Shown here: positions 22,683 through 34,626 of the stretch, one piece after another
Numbering within the stretch: the first letter of the stretch is position 1
Layout: every line of letters starts with the position of its first letter
NCBI GenBank assembly: GCA_900467745.1
Contig: UBQW01000005.1
Span: forward strand, 28,675 to 92,674
Length of the DNA: 64,000 nucleotides
Source: Hyphomicrobiales bacterium
Lineage (GTDB): Bacteria; Pseudomonadota; Alphaproteobacteria; Rhizobiales; Rhizobiaceae
Direction: 5' to 3'
Program-made: the position numbers and the translations under genes
Notes under the pieces: generated by a model
The model's database searches: none
Seen by the model: the letters and a program-made list of their open reading frames with translations, nothing else
Told to the model about the DNA's origin: nothing

Positions 22683-22968
22683 TGTTCCTATCTCGTACGT
22701 GAGAAGCGGCTACTTCATTAGTCGCTCCAAACCCGCTCACCCGGTTCGCCACTACTCTTACACGAATGAAGAGAAATCGGCGCTCCCTACACTCAATCTT
22801 CAGCGTACGGGCGTTATTTTGCAAGAACGATGATGGAAGATGGTTTCCCGAAACACACTGCGGAAACAAAAGAAAAATTGCATTTTTCGCCATGCTCAAC
22901 GACTGAGCGCAACTAACATGTAATACTGGCGACCTCAGAATACAGGATTTTACTTGAATATTACGGGG

Positions 22969-23043
22969 TGGCTGGGGCGCCAGGATTCGAACCTGGGAAT
23001 GCCGGTACCAAAAACCGGTGCCTTACCGCTTGGCGACGCCCCA
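22969..23043 (-). tRNA. tRNA-Gln (anticodon UUG)
   Basis: A 75-nt minus-strand tRNA starting TGGGGCG and ending CGCCCCA-G-CCA with the CCA encoded. The anticodon arm is CCGGT-TTTTGGT-ACCGG, giving TTG. The T-loop is TTCGAAT. Arms pair throughout. Confidence 0.95.
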
Positions 23044-23230
23044 CCAGAGACTGGCAGCGAGAAACGCTTGCCAATTGCGTCGCCTGATTAGCAAAGGTCC
23101 GTGGACGTCACAATCATTAAGTTTCTGGGCGAGCATATTTCTGTGCGGTCTTTTCCATGCGCTGTTTTTTGTACGCTTTGGCGGACGGCATGCTAGGTCT
23201 CTTCTCAGACCCTACCGCTTCGGAGTGACA

Positions 23231-23527
23231 ATGAGCCAGTATCGCGCCCGCCCGCCTGCCCTTGCCACGCTTCTCCTCGACGATGCCGTCGTCAAGATCA
23301 CCCGTTGGGACTTCGAACCCGGCGCCGATACCGGCGTGCATACGCATGGGATGGGCTATGTCGTGGTGCCGATGACGGACTGCAAGTTTCTGATCGAGGA
23401 GAACGGCGATAGCCGGCGGGTGGATATCGCGGCGGGTGCCGCCTATCGGCGCGATGCGGGCACCGAACACAATGTCGTCAATGCCGGCGACAAGCCGATG
23501 TCCTTCATCGAGATCGAGTACAAGTAG
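23231..23527 (+). CDS. Cupin-domain protein
   Basis: A 98-residue single-domain cupin from ATG 23231, preceded by GGAGTGAC. The conserved metal-binding motif appears as DTGVHTHGMGYVVVPMTDCKFLIEENG (two histidines and downstream acid) and the second motif as GAAYRRDAGTEHNVVNAGDKPMSFIEIEYK (histidine in TEHNV). It likely binds a metal ion; small cupins of this kind are of unknown specific function. The next gene starts 42 bp downstream in the same direction, so the two may be co-transcribed. Confidence 0.8.
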   Translation: MSQYRARPPALATLLLDDAVVKITRWDFEPGADTGVHTHGMGYVVVPMTDCKFLIEENGDSRRVDIAAGAAYRRDAGTEHNVVNAGDKPMSFIEIEYK

Positions 23528-23569
23528 GTCGTTACCGGATACGACCGGGTGGACGACCGCAGGAACGAC

Positions 23570-24487
23570 ATGGCCAATCCAGACTTCAATCGCGCTTTCG
23601 AGCCTTCTTATGGCCAGGCCGTGCCCATCGCGCCGGGCGTCCAGCGGATCACAGTCAACAATCCGAGCGCGTTCACCTTTCACGGCACCAACAGCTATAT
23701 CGTCGGCGATCGCTCGGTTGCGGTGATAGATCCCGGCCCTGAAGACGACGCGCATTTTTCGGCGCTGATGGCAGCGCTTAAAGGGCGCGAGGTCACGCAC
23801 ATCCTCGTCTCGCATACGCATCGCGATCACTCGCCGCTCTCGCGCCGGCTCAAGGAGGCGACGGGGGCTATCGTCGTCGCCGAAGGGCCGCATCGGGCGG
23901 CGCGGCCGCTGCATGCGGGGGAGACCAATCCCTTCGCCGAGAGCTCCGACATGGCCTTTCGCCCCGATATCGCGCTTGCCGATGGGCAAGCGATCGAGGG
24001 CGATGGCTGGCGGCTGACGGGCGTGCATACGCCGGGGCATGCGGCCAACCACATGGCGTTCGCGCTTGAAGACACCGGCATCCTGTTTTCGGCCGATCAT
24101 GTCATGGCCTGGGCGACCTCTATCGTCGCGCCGCCGGATGGCTCGATGGCCGATTACATGGCCTCGCTCGACAAGCTGATATTGAGGCGCGACCGGCTGC
24201 TCCTGCCCGGACATGGCGGCCCGGTGCGCAAGCCGATCTCCTTCATGCGGGCGCTGAAGACGCATAGGCGCATGCGCGAGCGCGCGGTGCTGGGGCGCAT
24301 CAGGGCCGGCGATACTAACATCCCCGACATGGTGAAGGTGATCTACCGCGACACCGATCCGCGGCTGCACGGCGCGGCAGCGCTTTCCGTGCTGGCGCAT
24401 ATCGAGGACCTGATCGAGCGCGGCGAGATCGAGACCGATGGCCCGCCGGCGCTTCTGGGGTCGTATCGCATGGCCGGGAGGGGATGA
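23570..24487 (+). CDS. MBL-fold metallo-hydrolase (LACTB2-like)
   Basis: A 305-residue metallo-beta-lactamase-fold enzyme from ATG 23570 with AGGAAC upstream. The metal site motif SHTHRDH is near residues 79-85, then GVHTPGHAANHM near 145-156 and FSADHVMAW near 168-176. The C-terminal part (RRMRERAVLGRIRAGDTNIPDMVKVIY...) is the helical domain found in the LACTB2 subgroup. Substrate is unknown; the group includes hydrolases acting on thioesters and RNA. It is followed after 4 bp by the DCC-family gene. Confidence 0.85.
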   Translation: MANPDFNRAFEPSYGQAVPIAPGVQRITVNNPSAFTFHGTNSYIVGDRSVAVIDPGPEDDAHFSALMAALKGREVTHILVSHTHRDHSPLSRRLKEATGAIVVAEGPHRAARPLHAGETNPFAESSDMAFRPDIALADGQAIEGDGWRLTGVHTPGHAANHMAFALEDTGILFSADHVMAWATSIVAPPDGSMADYMASLDKLILRRDRLLLPGHGGPVRKPISFMRALKTHRRMRERAVLGRIRAGDTNIPDMVKVIYRDTDPRLHGAAALSVLAHIEDLIERGEIETDGPPALLGSYRMAGRG

Positions 24488-24491
24488 GCCA

Positions 24492-24938
24492 ATGCGAGCG
24501 GACTACAGCTATCGCCAGGACGCGGCCGTTCCCAATTTCCCCGACGACCGACCGCTGATCGTGTTCGACGGCGAATGCGTGTTCTGCTCTGCCTGGGTGC
24601 AGTTCGCGCTGAAACGCGACAAGCGCCAGCGCTACCGCTTTCTTGCCGCGCAGACGCCGCTCGGCGAGGCGCTCTACCGGCACTATGGGCTCAACGAGCG
24701 CGACTATGAGACCAATATCCTGATCGAGGGCGGGCGGGCCTTCTTCAAGTCGGACGGCTCGATCCGGATGGTGGCCGGGCTCGGCGCGCCTTGGTCGGCT
24801 GTGAGGATATTGCGGCTTTTACCGCGAAAGCTTGCAGACCGGCTCTACGAATTCGTGGCGCGCAACCGGCTGCGGATTGCCGGGCGGCGGGCAAGCTGCT
24901 TCGTGCCGACGCCGGCGCAACGGGATCGCTTTCTCTGA
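24492..24938 (+). CDS. DCC-family thiol-disulfide oxidoreductase-like protein (DUF393)
   Basis: A 148-residue protein from ATG 24492. The motif IVFDGECVFCSAWVQFALKRD contains the D-G-x-C-x-x-C signature of the DCC family, and SDGSIRMVAGLGAPW and the final RRASCF segment also match the family. A thioredoxin-like redox role is predicted from the CxxC, not demonstrated. It overlaps the DUF4166 gene by one base and follows the MBL gene closely, forming a three-gene unit. Confidence 0.85.
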   Translation: MRADYSYRQDAAVPNFPDDRPLIVFDGECVFCSAWVQFALKRDKRQRYRFLAAQTPLGEALYRHYGLNERDYETNILIEGGRAFFKSDGSIRMVAGLGAPWSAVRILRLLPRKLADRLYEFVARNRLRIAGRRASCFVPTPAQRDRFL

Positions 24939-25588
24939 TGACAGACCAACGCGGCAACGTCCCGCCGAAGCCGGGCGCCTGCCCCTCGCCGCTCTATCGG
25001 CGCCTGCTGGGCCCGGATTGGGACCGGCTGCCGCCCTGCGTCGCGGCGCTGCATGACGTCTCCGATGAACTCACCGCGCGCGGGCGCGCCGATATCGAGC
25101 GCGGTCGCGGGTGGCTTGCCCAGCTCGCCGCCACGCTTGCGGGTTTCCCGAGGACTGCGGCCGAGACGGATGTCGAGGTTCATTTTCTGGCGCGGGATGG
25201 CATCGAGATCTGGACGCGGCGTTTCGGAGGCAAAGTGTTTCGCAGTGTTCAGATGGCGGGCGGAAACGCCGGCGCTCCGCTGCTGGCGGAGGATCTCGGG
25301 CCGTTCCGTATCCTGATGGCGCTTGTCGTTGAGGACGGACGGCTGCTGCTGCAGGTGCGCGGCTGGCGGTTTCTGGGGTTGCCCATGCCGATGGCCCTGG
25401 CGCCGGGCGGCACGGTCCATGAGGAGGAACGCGACGGGCGTTTCCGGTTTCATGTCGAGGTCAGGGCGCCGCTGGTCGGCCTGATCGTTCGCTACCGCGG
25501 GTGGCTGGTGCCGACTGTTGTACTGACACCGGAAACGGATCAGCTGCCGGCGATGCCGAGCAGTTCGGCGTCCAGCGCCTTCAGATAG
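24938..25588 (+). CDS. DUF4166-domain protein
   Basis: A 216-residue protein from ATG 24938, sharing a base with the stop of the DCC gene. It begins SPLYRRLLGPDWDRLPPCVAALHDV and continues with EIWTRRFGGKVFRSVQ, GRLLLQVRGWRFLGLPMPMALAPGG and LVGLIVRYRGWLVP, all typical of DUF4166. Function of this family is unknown. Its 3' end overlaps by 49 bp with the convergent DUF1499 gene; the last 20 residues are therefore encoded opposite that gene's end. Confidence 0.8.
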   Translation: MTDQRGNVPPKPGACPSPLYRRLLGPDWDRLPPCVAALHDVSDELTARGRADIERGRGWLAQLAATLAGFPRTAAETDVEVHFLARDGIEIWTRRFGGKVFRSVQMAGGNAGAPLLAEDLGPFRILMALVVEDGRLLLQVRGWRFLGLPMPMALAPGGTVHEEERDGRFRFHVEVRAPLVGLIVRYRGWLVPTVVLTPETDQLPAMPSSSASSAFR

Positions 25589-26481
25589 TCCTCGGCGATA
25601 TCGGCGCTGAAGCCAAGGTCGGAGGGGCCGTAGCGGGAGGCGACGCGGACGTCGACGAAGGTGGTTTCGGCCTCTTCGCGCAGGCGGATGATGACGTCGA
25701 AGCGCAGGCCGAGAACCAGCGTGCGCGTCTCACCCTGCAGCGTCACGCCATTGGCGCGGCGGATCAGCTGGGCGACATCGTCGTCATAGGGGCGCGGCGT
25801 TGGGACGGGCACGACATCGGGGGCCTCATCGGGCACGGCGGTGTTGTCGGCGGCTTGGTTCTGGGCTTGGGGCTGAGTCTGGGGCTTGCCTGCCGGTTTG
25901 TCCTCGGGGTCGCGGGTCGGCACGCTGTCGCCTTCGGCACGCGTGATGCGGATGCCGTTCAGCTTGGCGACCTTCTTGACGGCCTCCAGCACGCGGTCGA
26001 TGGCGCCGTCGTAGCGGCGGCCTGTGAGTTCCGGATAGGCTTCCAGCTGCTTTTCGCGATCCTCGGGCGTCACTGGAACCCGCTTCAGCCAGATCTGGTC
26101 GGCGCTCGGGGTCTTCAGCCAGTCCGGCACCGAGACGGGATCGGTGGAGACGTCGTAGATGACCGGCATGGTGAGATAGCGCTCGACCGCCAGTCCGCCG
26201 ATGAAAAGCGGCAATGCCGCGAAGATCAGCGCCTTCAGCGCGTCATGCCCGCCCTCGGCGCCCGTCAGCCACAGGCTGCGCAGGCCGGCGGCGGCCAGAA
26301 CGGCGGCCAGGATGCTGAAGCCGGTGGCGACGATGAGGATAAGCACCAGATAAGGCGTGGCGAGGCCGGCGAAGCGGTGGCCGATCAGTGCCGCCAGGCA
26401 CAAGACCAGCGCAAAGGCCGCGAACCGCCTGGAAAAGCGGGCGGCACTGGAAATGGGGCGGTCGAAACGGATTGCCATCAA
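25540..26481 (-). CDS. DUF1499 membrane protein
   Basis: A 313-residue protein starting at ATG 26481 or the adjacent ATG. Three hydrophobic segments lie in the first 100 residues (FAAFALVLCLAALIGH, YLVLILIVATGFSILAAVLAAAGL, ALKALIFAALPLFIGGLAV). The remaining soluble part contains the DUF1499 pattern (VSTDPVSVPDWLKTPS ... RVASRYGPSDLGFSADIAEDYLKALDAEL), interrupted by a low-complexity proline/glutamine linker at about residues 190-235. Function is unknown. It overlaps the DUF4166 gene convergently. Confidence 0.8.
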   Translation of the reverse strand: MMAIRFDRPISSAARFSRRFAAFALVLCLAALIGHRFAGLATPYLVLILIVATGFSILAAVLAAAGLRSLWLTGAEGGHDALKALIFAALPLFIGGLAVERYLTMPVIYDVSTDPVSVPDWLKTPSADQIWLKRVPVTPEDREKQLEAYPELTGRRYDGAIDRVLEAVKKVAKLNGIRITRAEGDSVPTRDPEDKPAGKPQTQPQAQNQAADNTAVPDEAPDVVPVPTPRPYDDDVAQLIRRANGVTLQGETRTLVLGLRFDVIIRLREEAETTFVDVRVASRYGPSDLGFSADIAEDYLKALDAELLGIAGS

Positions 26482-26721
26482 ACTTACCGGTTAGTCGCAA
26501 GCGGCGCGTCCCGCATGAACGCGCAAATCGCCCAAGCACTTGTTTAGTGCAAGATTCGCCTAAATTGAAACTGTTGTCTTACGCGAGCGTGTCCAATCCA
26601 CGATGAACCCACGTTTTAGACCACCAAAGCGGGCATGGATTACGTGAGCATTTTCTGATATTGAGTTGATTTCCCGCAGTTGCAGCATGTTCATCGGTCA
26701 CGGACGAACAGGAGAAAAGCA

Positions 26722-27108
26722 ATGATCGCATCCGAGCTTGCAGTGGAAAGCCCCATGCCGACGCTTGCCGGGGCCGATGCGAGCGATCCGCTTCTGCCGA
26801 TGGAGCTTCTGGAGCTAGAGCTTTCGCTCGAAAGCTATGATGGCGACAGCGACTTCTGCGATGCGGTGCGCACGGCGGCGGGCAAGAGCGGCGGCGAGTT
26901 CCTGTTCGATCTCCCTGCCGAAGGGCTGATCGACGATTGCAAGCGGATCGCGGTGCTGCGCATCCCATCCGCTTCCACCGATATGCGTATCGTGCTTGCC
27001 GTGCTCGATCAGAACGGCACCGATATCCGCATGGAAAGCCCGGCGCCGGAGACTGCCCATATCGCGCAGTTCGCCGATGCCTTTATCGAGGTGCTGGAGC
27101 GGTTCTAG
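26722..27108 (+). CDS. Conserved hypothetical acidic protein
   Basis: A 128-residue acidic protein from ATG 26722 with AGGAG at a good distance. It contains LPMELLELELSLESYDGDSDFCDAVRTAAGKSGGEFLFDLPAEGLIDDCKRIAVLRIPSAS and no signal or membrane segment. I do not recognise it. It converges with the small zinc-ribbon gene 6 bp downstream. The 240 bp upstream hold no other gene I can support. Confidence 0.6.
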   Translation: MIASELAVESPMPTLAGADASDPLLPMELLELELSLESYDGDSDFCDAVRTAAGKSGGEFLFDLPAEGLIDDCKRIAVLRIPSASTDMRIVLAVLDQNGTDIRMESPAPETAHIAQFADAFIEVLERF

Positions 27109-27114
27109 TCTCGT

Positions 27115-27360
27115 TCAATCGCGGCCCGACGCGGCTTCGGCCAGCGTGCGGAAGGCGAACTTGCGGCCGCATTCGCACTTGATCACACTGGTTTCCTGAA
27201 AATTGGTCTGGCGCTGGACGAAAAGCCCGCGCGGCAGCTGGTCGATGTTGAAGCCGGGATGCTTGCGTTTCGGATCGTCCGTCTCGGAGGCTTCGGCGAA
27301 GCCGCTATTGCCGCATTGCGGGCAGGTCAGCTTTTTCGAGAATCGATCACGCAGTGCCAT
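27115..27360 (-). CDS. Small zinc-ribbon protein
   Basis: An 81-residue protein with a CPQCGNSGF pair near residues 13-21 and a CECGRKFAF pair near 63-71, giving a four-cysteine zinc-binding ribbon. The middle is charged. Small proteins of this design are common in rhizobia and of unknown function, and may bind nucleic acid or act as a structural subunit. It is transcribed convergently to the preceding gene and divergently from the proline-rich stress gene. Confidence 0.65.
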   Translation of the reverse strand: MALRDRFSKKLTCPQCGNSGFAEASETDDPKRKHPGFNIDQLPRGLFVQRQTNFQETSVIKCECGRKFAFRTLAEAASGRD

Positions 27361-27419
27361 CAGTCGCTTCCATTTCCGTGAGGCGTCTTCTTATAGCGGT
27401 TCTCATCCATGCGAAAGCC

Positions 27420-27444
27420 GGAACCAAAGCTTGAGGGCATCGTT
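27420..27444 (+). promoter_or_regulatory. Candidate EcfG-type stress promoter
   Basis: GGAAC at 27420-27424, 17 bp spacer, GTT at 27442-27444, matching the GGAAC-N16-17-CGTT consensus of alphaproteobacterial EcfG/RpoE2 sigma factors (the base before GTT is C here). It lies 21 bp before the start of the proline-rich gene. Confidence 0.65.
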
Positions 27445-27465
27445 TTCCCTTGAAAGGAGACAATC

Positions 27466-27663
27466 ATGCCCAATCGCGACCCGATTCCCGTGCCCACGCC
27501 AGAGACCCCGCGCGGCCCGACGCCGACACCCGGCATTCCCGACCGCGTTCAGGAAAAGCCGCCGCTGACGCCGGCCCAGGATCCCGGCGACAGCAAGAAC
27601 CCGAACGACCCGACGCTTGATCCGGCGCTGCTGCCGATCGGCGACCCCGCCGGAGCCGCATGA
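27466..27663 (+). CDS. Small proline-rich protein, probably stress-induced
   Basis: A 65-residue protein with AAAGGAG before the ATG. It is dominated by proline, threonine and aspartate (PIPVPTPETPRGPTPTPGIPDRVQEKPP...) and is likely disordered. It has no signal peptide. The EcfG-like promoter 21 bp upstream places it in the general stress response regulon. Similar small proline-rich proteins are known in rhizobial genomes but no function is known. Confidence 0.6.
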   Translation: MPNRDPIPVPTPETPRGPTPTPGIPDRVQEKPPLTPAQDPGDSKNPNDPTLDPALLPIGDPAGAA

Positions 27664-27754
27664 CAAGTTTTCCGGTTAACGGAGTTTTTAGTTGACGGGT
27701 GGTCGGGCTTGGCGTCTGCTATTTCAGCAAGATCAATCCGTTGAAGATAAGAAA

Positions 27755-28027
27755 ATGCGTATTCTCCCGCTGACGCTCACCATCGCCGCGATTGCGATCG
27801 GCCTTTCGGCTTGCCAGACGATGACGCCGGAAGAGCGGCGCGCGGCCGATGAGCGGCAATGCATGAGCTACGGCTTCAAGCGCGGCACCGAAGGCTTCGC
27901 CACCTGCCTACAGCGCATCGATCTCAATCGACAGGCGCAGGCGCGGGCCGACAGCGCTTACGTGATGTCGGACATGTCGTGGCGCGTGGGCGGCCCCTAT
28001 TATGGCGGCCCCTACTATCGCTGGTAA
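27755..28027 (+). CDS. Small lipoprotein
   Basis: A 90-residue protein from ATG 27755; the frame continues upstream but without better start. The signal peptide ends with a lipobox LSAC (cysteine near residue 18). The mature part is charged (TPEERRAADERQCMSYGFKRGTEGFATCLQRIDLNRQAQARAD) with two cysteines, and ends in a glycine/tyrosine-rich tail (GGPYYGGPYYRW). The motif CxxYGFxxGTxxFAxC is common in small alphaproteobacterial lipoproteins of unknown role. It converges with ppdK 3 bp downstream. Confidence 0.7.
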   Translation: MRILPLTLTIAAIAIGLSACQTMTPEERRAADERQCMSYGFKRGTEGFATCLQRIDLNRQAQARADSAYVMSDMSWRVGGPYYGGPYYRW

Positions 28028-28030
28028 GCT

Positions 28031-30700
<2,670 letters not shown>

Positions 30701-30830
30701 GCTCTCCCCAACACCAAAATCGGGATCAGCTTAATCCCTTGGTGTTAAAATGAAAATCGCACAAATACGGCCAAAATGTTGCAGTGCACAACATCCGCGC
30801 ATTCTAACCGTTTGAACTTTTGGGAAGAGT
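30701..30830. other. Upstream region of ppdK
   Basis: This 130-bp stretch, A/T-rich next to the ppdK start, contains no gene. It holds the likely ppdK promoter, but I cannot identify clear -35/-10 boxes. Confidence 0.4.
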
Positions 30831-30869
30831 AATAAAGCTTTGCGGGACCGCAACAAAGTCCCGCAAAGC
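30831..30869 (-). terminator. Terminator downstream of smc (leftward)
   Basis: GCTTTGCGGGAC (30837-30848) and GTCCCGCAAAGC (30858-30869) form a perfect 12-bp stem with a 9-nt loop. On the minus strand it is followed by TTTATT, so it would stop leftward transcription coming from smc before ppdK. A second smaller hairpin (CCGTCCGG...CCGGACGG) is at 30,877-30,901. The remaining 195 bp to smc hold no supported gene. Confidence 0.7.
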
Positions 30870-31095
30870 CTTATTTCCGTCCGGCCAGGAAAACCGGACG
30901 GGGGGTTCAGCATGCCGACACGACGTGGAGGAAGCCTCAACACATGCGCACGGCAATCTGTACGCAAAACCGGTGGCGCGATCCTCGCGGACCGCACATA
31001 CAGTTTCTTCTAATGCAAGATGGGTAAAAAGGCATCACCTTATTGGGTGAGAAAGCTACTCAGAGGCGACCTTTTTTGGGTGTTTCGCCTTGACC

Positions 31096-34000
31096 TCAGG
31101 CGATCTCGCGCAATTGTTCGGCGGTTTGCAGGTCGACAGAGACCAGCTGCGACACGCCCTGTTCCGCCATCGTCACGCCGAAGAGGCGGTTCATGCGGGC
31201 CATGGTGATCGGGTTGTGGGTGATGATGACAAATCGCGTCTCGGTGGAGGCCGCCATCTCGTCCATCAGGTTGCAGTAGCGCTCGACGTTGTGATCGTCG
31301 AGCGGCGCGTCCACTTCGTCGAGCACGCAGATCGGCGCGGGGTTGGTCAGGAACACCGCGAAGATCAGCGCCATCGCCGTCAGCGCCTGCTCGCCACCTG
31401 AGAGCAGCGTCATGGTCTGCGGCTTCTTGCCCGGCGGGCGGGCGAGGATTTCGAGGCCGGCTTCCAGCGGGTCGTCGGATTCGATCAGCTGCAGCTCGGC
31501 CGTACCGCCGCCGAACAGGTGGGTGAAGAGGCGCTGGAACTGGGTGTTGACGACATCGAAGGCGGCGATCAGGCGCTCGCGGCCTTCGCGGTTCAGGCTC
31601 TGGATGGCGCCGCGCAGCTTGCGGATCGCGTCGATGACGTCGTCGCGCTCCTTGATCAGCGCCGCCAGCCGGTCGCTCAGTTCCTTCTGCTCTTCCTCGG
31701 CGCGCAGATTGACGGCGCCCAGCCGCTCGCGCTCCATCTTCAGCCGCTCAAGCTCACGCTCGACCTCGCGCAGATCAGGCATCGCCTGCATGGCATCGAG
31801 ACCGGCGAGCCGGAAGGCTTCGTGCGGGGCGACGTTCAGCGCCTCGCGAATGCGCGCCTCGGTCTCCACACGCTTTTCACGGGCCGAGACCAGCCGCTCT
31901 TCGGCGCGGCCGCGGCGTTCGCGGCTTTCGGCAAGCTCGGAGAGCGCAATCGCCGCCTTGTGATCGACATCGCGCTGCGCCAGTTCGGCCTCGGCCAGAA
32001 GATCGGCGGCGGCGCGGCGTGCGTCGTCGGCCTTCTGCAGCTCGTTCAGCAGGCCACGGCGCTTGTCGTCGAATTCGTCCGGCGCCATTTCGAGATCGGC
32101 CGCTTCCTCGCGGGCCTCTTCCTCGCGGTCGCGCAGCGTCGCGATGTGGTCTTCGGCGCTTGCGGCGCGCTGGCGCCAGGTCTCGCGCTCCTGGCCGATC
32201 GCGATGATGCGGCGCTGGCGGGCGTCGTTTTCGCGGTTCAGGCTCTCGTGGCGGGCGCGGGCTTCGGCAAGGGCGCCGCGATCGGTCGCCACATCGGCCT
32301 GCTGCAGCCGCAGGCGCTCGTCGAGTGCCGAGAGATCCGGCGCGTCGTCGAGCTCGATGCGGGCGTTTTCTTCCTGGATGGCGATGTCTTCGAGCTGGCT
32401 CTGCAGCTGGCTGACGGCTTCGGCGATGACATCGCGGCGGCGGATGAGATCGCCGGAGGCACGCTCGGCGGCCGCCAAGGCCTCGCGGGCTTCCGCCAGC
32501 TGGCGTGCCGACATGCGCGCGGTATCGCGGGCCTCGGCCAGGCGATGTTCCTCGCCCGAGATGGCTTCGGCCGCGATCGCCAGCTGCTCTTCGGCTTCAG
32601 CCAACACGTCGCGGGCGATCGATGCTTCGCTCTCAAGCTCGGAGAGACGGTTCTTCTGGGCGAGACGGAGTGCTGCCGCACTCGGCGCATCGGCGCCGGT
32701 GACGTGGCCATCCCAGCGATAGACGGCGCCATCGCGGGTGACGAGGCGCTGGCCGGGCTTGAGGCCCGCCATCAGGCCAGGCGCATCGGCGTCGGAGACG
32801 AGGCCTATCTGCTTGAGGCGGCGGGCAAGGGCGGCGGGCGCGCGGACATGGGTGATCAGCGGCGTGACGCCTGACGGCAGCGCCGGATCGGCCGCGCCAT
32901 CGCCGTTTTCCGACCAATGGGCCGGGGCCTTCGGGTCGAGCGGGGATTCGAGATCGTCACCGAGGGCAGCGCCCACGGCGGTCTCGAAGCCGCGATCGAC
33001 CTTGAGATCATCGGCGACAGGCGCGAATTCGCCGGCGGTGGCGCCGGATGCCAGCATGCGGGAAATGGTGCGCGCTTCGGTCTCGATGGCGTTCAGCTGA
33101 GCGCGGGCCTGATCGACCGGCGCACGCGACATCGCCTCCGTCTGGCGGGCTGCGGCCAGCGCCTGCTCGACGGCCTGGATGGCGGCTTCGGCCTCGGCGA
33201 CGGCGCTTTCGCCGGCTTCGACGACCATGCGCTTTTCATCGGGATCGGGCAGCGTGGCGATACGCTCTCCGATGCCTGACAGCTCGCGATTGGCCTCGTC
33301 CATCTGGCGCTCAAGGCGCATCTTGCGATCGGAGAGGTCGCGAATGGCGCGTTCGAGCTGGTTGCGGCCGGCGGCGGCCTCGGCGCGTTCCGATGTCAGG
33401 CCGGCGAAGATGCGCTCGCTGTCGGCAAGCTTGGCGGCGGCTTCCTCGAAGGCCTCGCGGGTTTCTTCCGCGTAACGGCCGGAATCAGCGAGGATCTCGT
33501 TGATCTCGGCTTCCTCGGCATCAAGGCGCTGGAGGATTTCGGCATTGTCGGCGACCAGCCGTTCCTCGCGCCTGATATCCTCCGAGAGCTGCGCTAGGCG
33601 GCGCGTGAGCTCATCGCGACGGCGCAGAATGCGGTTGGCGTCTTCTTCCAGCTGGGTCTTGGCGATCTGCAGGCGCTGCAGGGCAGCCGCCGCGCGGGCC
33701 TCGCCTTCGCGCAGTTCAGGCAGCTTGAGGCTCGATATGCCTTGAGACTTGGCGGCCTCCATCTGCATCTGCGCCTTTTCGGCTACGATGGAGGTGGCCT
33801 GGTTGAGCGCGCTGTCGGCCTCGGCTTCCGCCTCCTTGGCCTGCACCCAGCGGATATGCAGGAGCATCGCCTCGCGGGCGCGGATATCGGCGGAGAGCGA
33901 CTTGAAGCGATTGGCCTGGCGGGCCTGGCGCTTCAGGCTCTCGATCTGGCTTTCGAGCTGCGACGTCACGTCGTCGAGACGCTCGAGATTGCTTTCGGCG

Positions 34001-34557
34001 GCGCGAAGGCGAAGCTCGGCCTCGTGGCGGCGCGAATGCAGGCCGGAGATACCGGCGGCCTCTTCCAGCAACTGGCGACGGGCCTGCGGTTTGGCCGAGA
34101 TCAGCTCGCCGATGCGCCCCTGCCCGACCATCGACGGCGAGCGGGCGCCGGTGGAGGCGTCGGCGAAGAGCAGTTGCACGTCCTTGGCGCGGCTTTCCTT
34201 GCCGTTGATGCGGTAGACCGAGCCCTGCTCGCGCTCGATGCGGCGGGTGACCTGGATCTCGTCGCTATCGTTGAAGCCGGCCGGCGCCGTGCGGTCGGCA
34301 TTGTCGAGATAGAGCGCCACCTCGGCGGTGTTGCGGGCGGGGCGATTGCCGGAACCGGAAAAGATCACGTCGTCCATGCCGGACGCGCGCATGTTCTTGT
34401 ACGAGTTCTCGCCCATCACCCAGCGCAGCGCCTCGACAAGATTGGACTTGCCGCAGCCATTCGGCCCGACGACACCGGTCAGGCCGCGCTCGATGACGAA
34501 TTCAGCGGGTTCGACGAAGGATTTGAAGCCGACGAGGCGGAGCTTGTTGAACTTCAT
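31096..34557 (-). CDS. smc: Chromosome segregation protein SMC
   Basis: A 1,153-residue condensin ATPase that compacts and helps segregate the chromosome with ScpA/ScpB. Start is ATG 34557 (MKFNKLRLVGFKSFVEPAEF); an open frame further upstream only reads through the repeat element. The Walker A motif GPNGCGKSN is at residues 31-39. Long alanine/glutamate-rich coiled coils flank a hinge (about 500-650, including ALGDDLESPLDPKAPAHW). The C-terminal head carries LSGGEQALTAMALIFAVF and the Walker B CVLDEVDAPLDDHNV. Length is typical. It is preceded in the same direction by a dsbA-like gene and a dciA-like gene. Confidence 0.96.
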   Translation of the reverse strand: MKFNKLRLVGFKSFVEPAEFVIERGLTGVVGPNGCGKSNLVEALRWVMGENSYKNMRASGMDDVIFSGSGNRPARNTAEVALYLDNADRTAPAGFNDSDEIQVTRRIEREQGSVYRINGKESRAKDVQLLFADASTGARSPSMVGQGRIGELISAKPQARRQLLEEAAGISGLHSRRHEAELRLRAAESNLERLDDVTSQLESQIESLKRQARQANRFKSLSADIRAREAMLLHIRWVQAKEAEAEADSALNQATSIVAEKAQMQMEAAKSQGISSLKLPELREGEARAAAALQRLQIAKTQLEEDANRILRRRDELTRRLAQLSEDIRREERLVADNAEILQRLDAEEAEINEILADSGRYAEETREAFEEAAAKLADSERIFAGLTSERAEAAAGRNQLERAIRDLSDRKMRLERQMDEANRELSGIGERIATLPDPDEKRMVVEAGESAVAEAEAAIQAVEQALAAARQTEAMSRAPVDQARAQLNAIETEARTISRMLASGATAGEFAPVADDLKVDRGFETAVGAALGDDLESPLDPKAPAHWSENGDGAADPALPSGVTPLITHVRAPAALARRLKQIGLVSDADAPGLMAGLKPGQRLVTRDGAVYRWDGHVTGADAPSAAALRLAQKNRLSELESEASIARDVLAEAEEQLAIAAEAISGEEHRLAEARDTARMSARQLAEAREALAAAERASGDLIRRRDVIAEAVSQLQSQLEDIAIQEENARIELDDAPDLSALDERLRLQQADVATDRGALAEARARHESLNRENDARQRRIIAIGQERETWRQRAASAEDHIATLRDREEEAREEAADLEMAPDEFDDKRRGLLNELQKADDARRAAADLLAEAELAQRDVDHKAAIALSELAESRERRGRAEERLVSAREKRVETEARIREALNVAPHEAFRLAGLDAMQAMPDLREVERELERLKMERERLGAVNLRAEEEQKELSDRLAALIKERDDVIDAIRKLRGAIQSLNREGRERLIAAFDVVNTQFQRLFTHLFGGGTAELQLIESDDPLEAGLEILARPPGKKPQTMTLLSGGEQALTAMALIFAVFLTNPAPICVLDEVDAPLDDHNVERYCNLMDEMAASTETRFVIITHNPITMARMNRLFGVTMAEQGVSQLVSVDLQTAEQLREIA

Positions 34558-34626
34558 GTGGTCGCTCCGATCGCATGATCGAACGATCGAGCCTTGAGAT
34601 GGAGGGGAGGCAAGCTTTTTGGGCTC

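Noticed and set aside
23117..24400. 427-codon frame antisense to the cupin and MBL genes
   Set aside because: Rich in His, Arg and Gly as expected for antisense of GC-rich genes; the sense strand encodes clear families.
31519..32874. 451-codon frame antisense to smc
   Set aside because: Antisense artefact of alanine/glutamate-rich coiled-coil codons.
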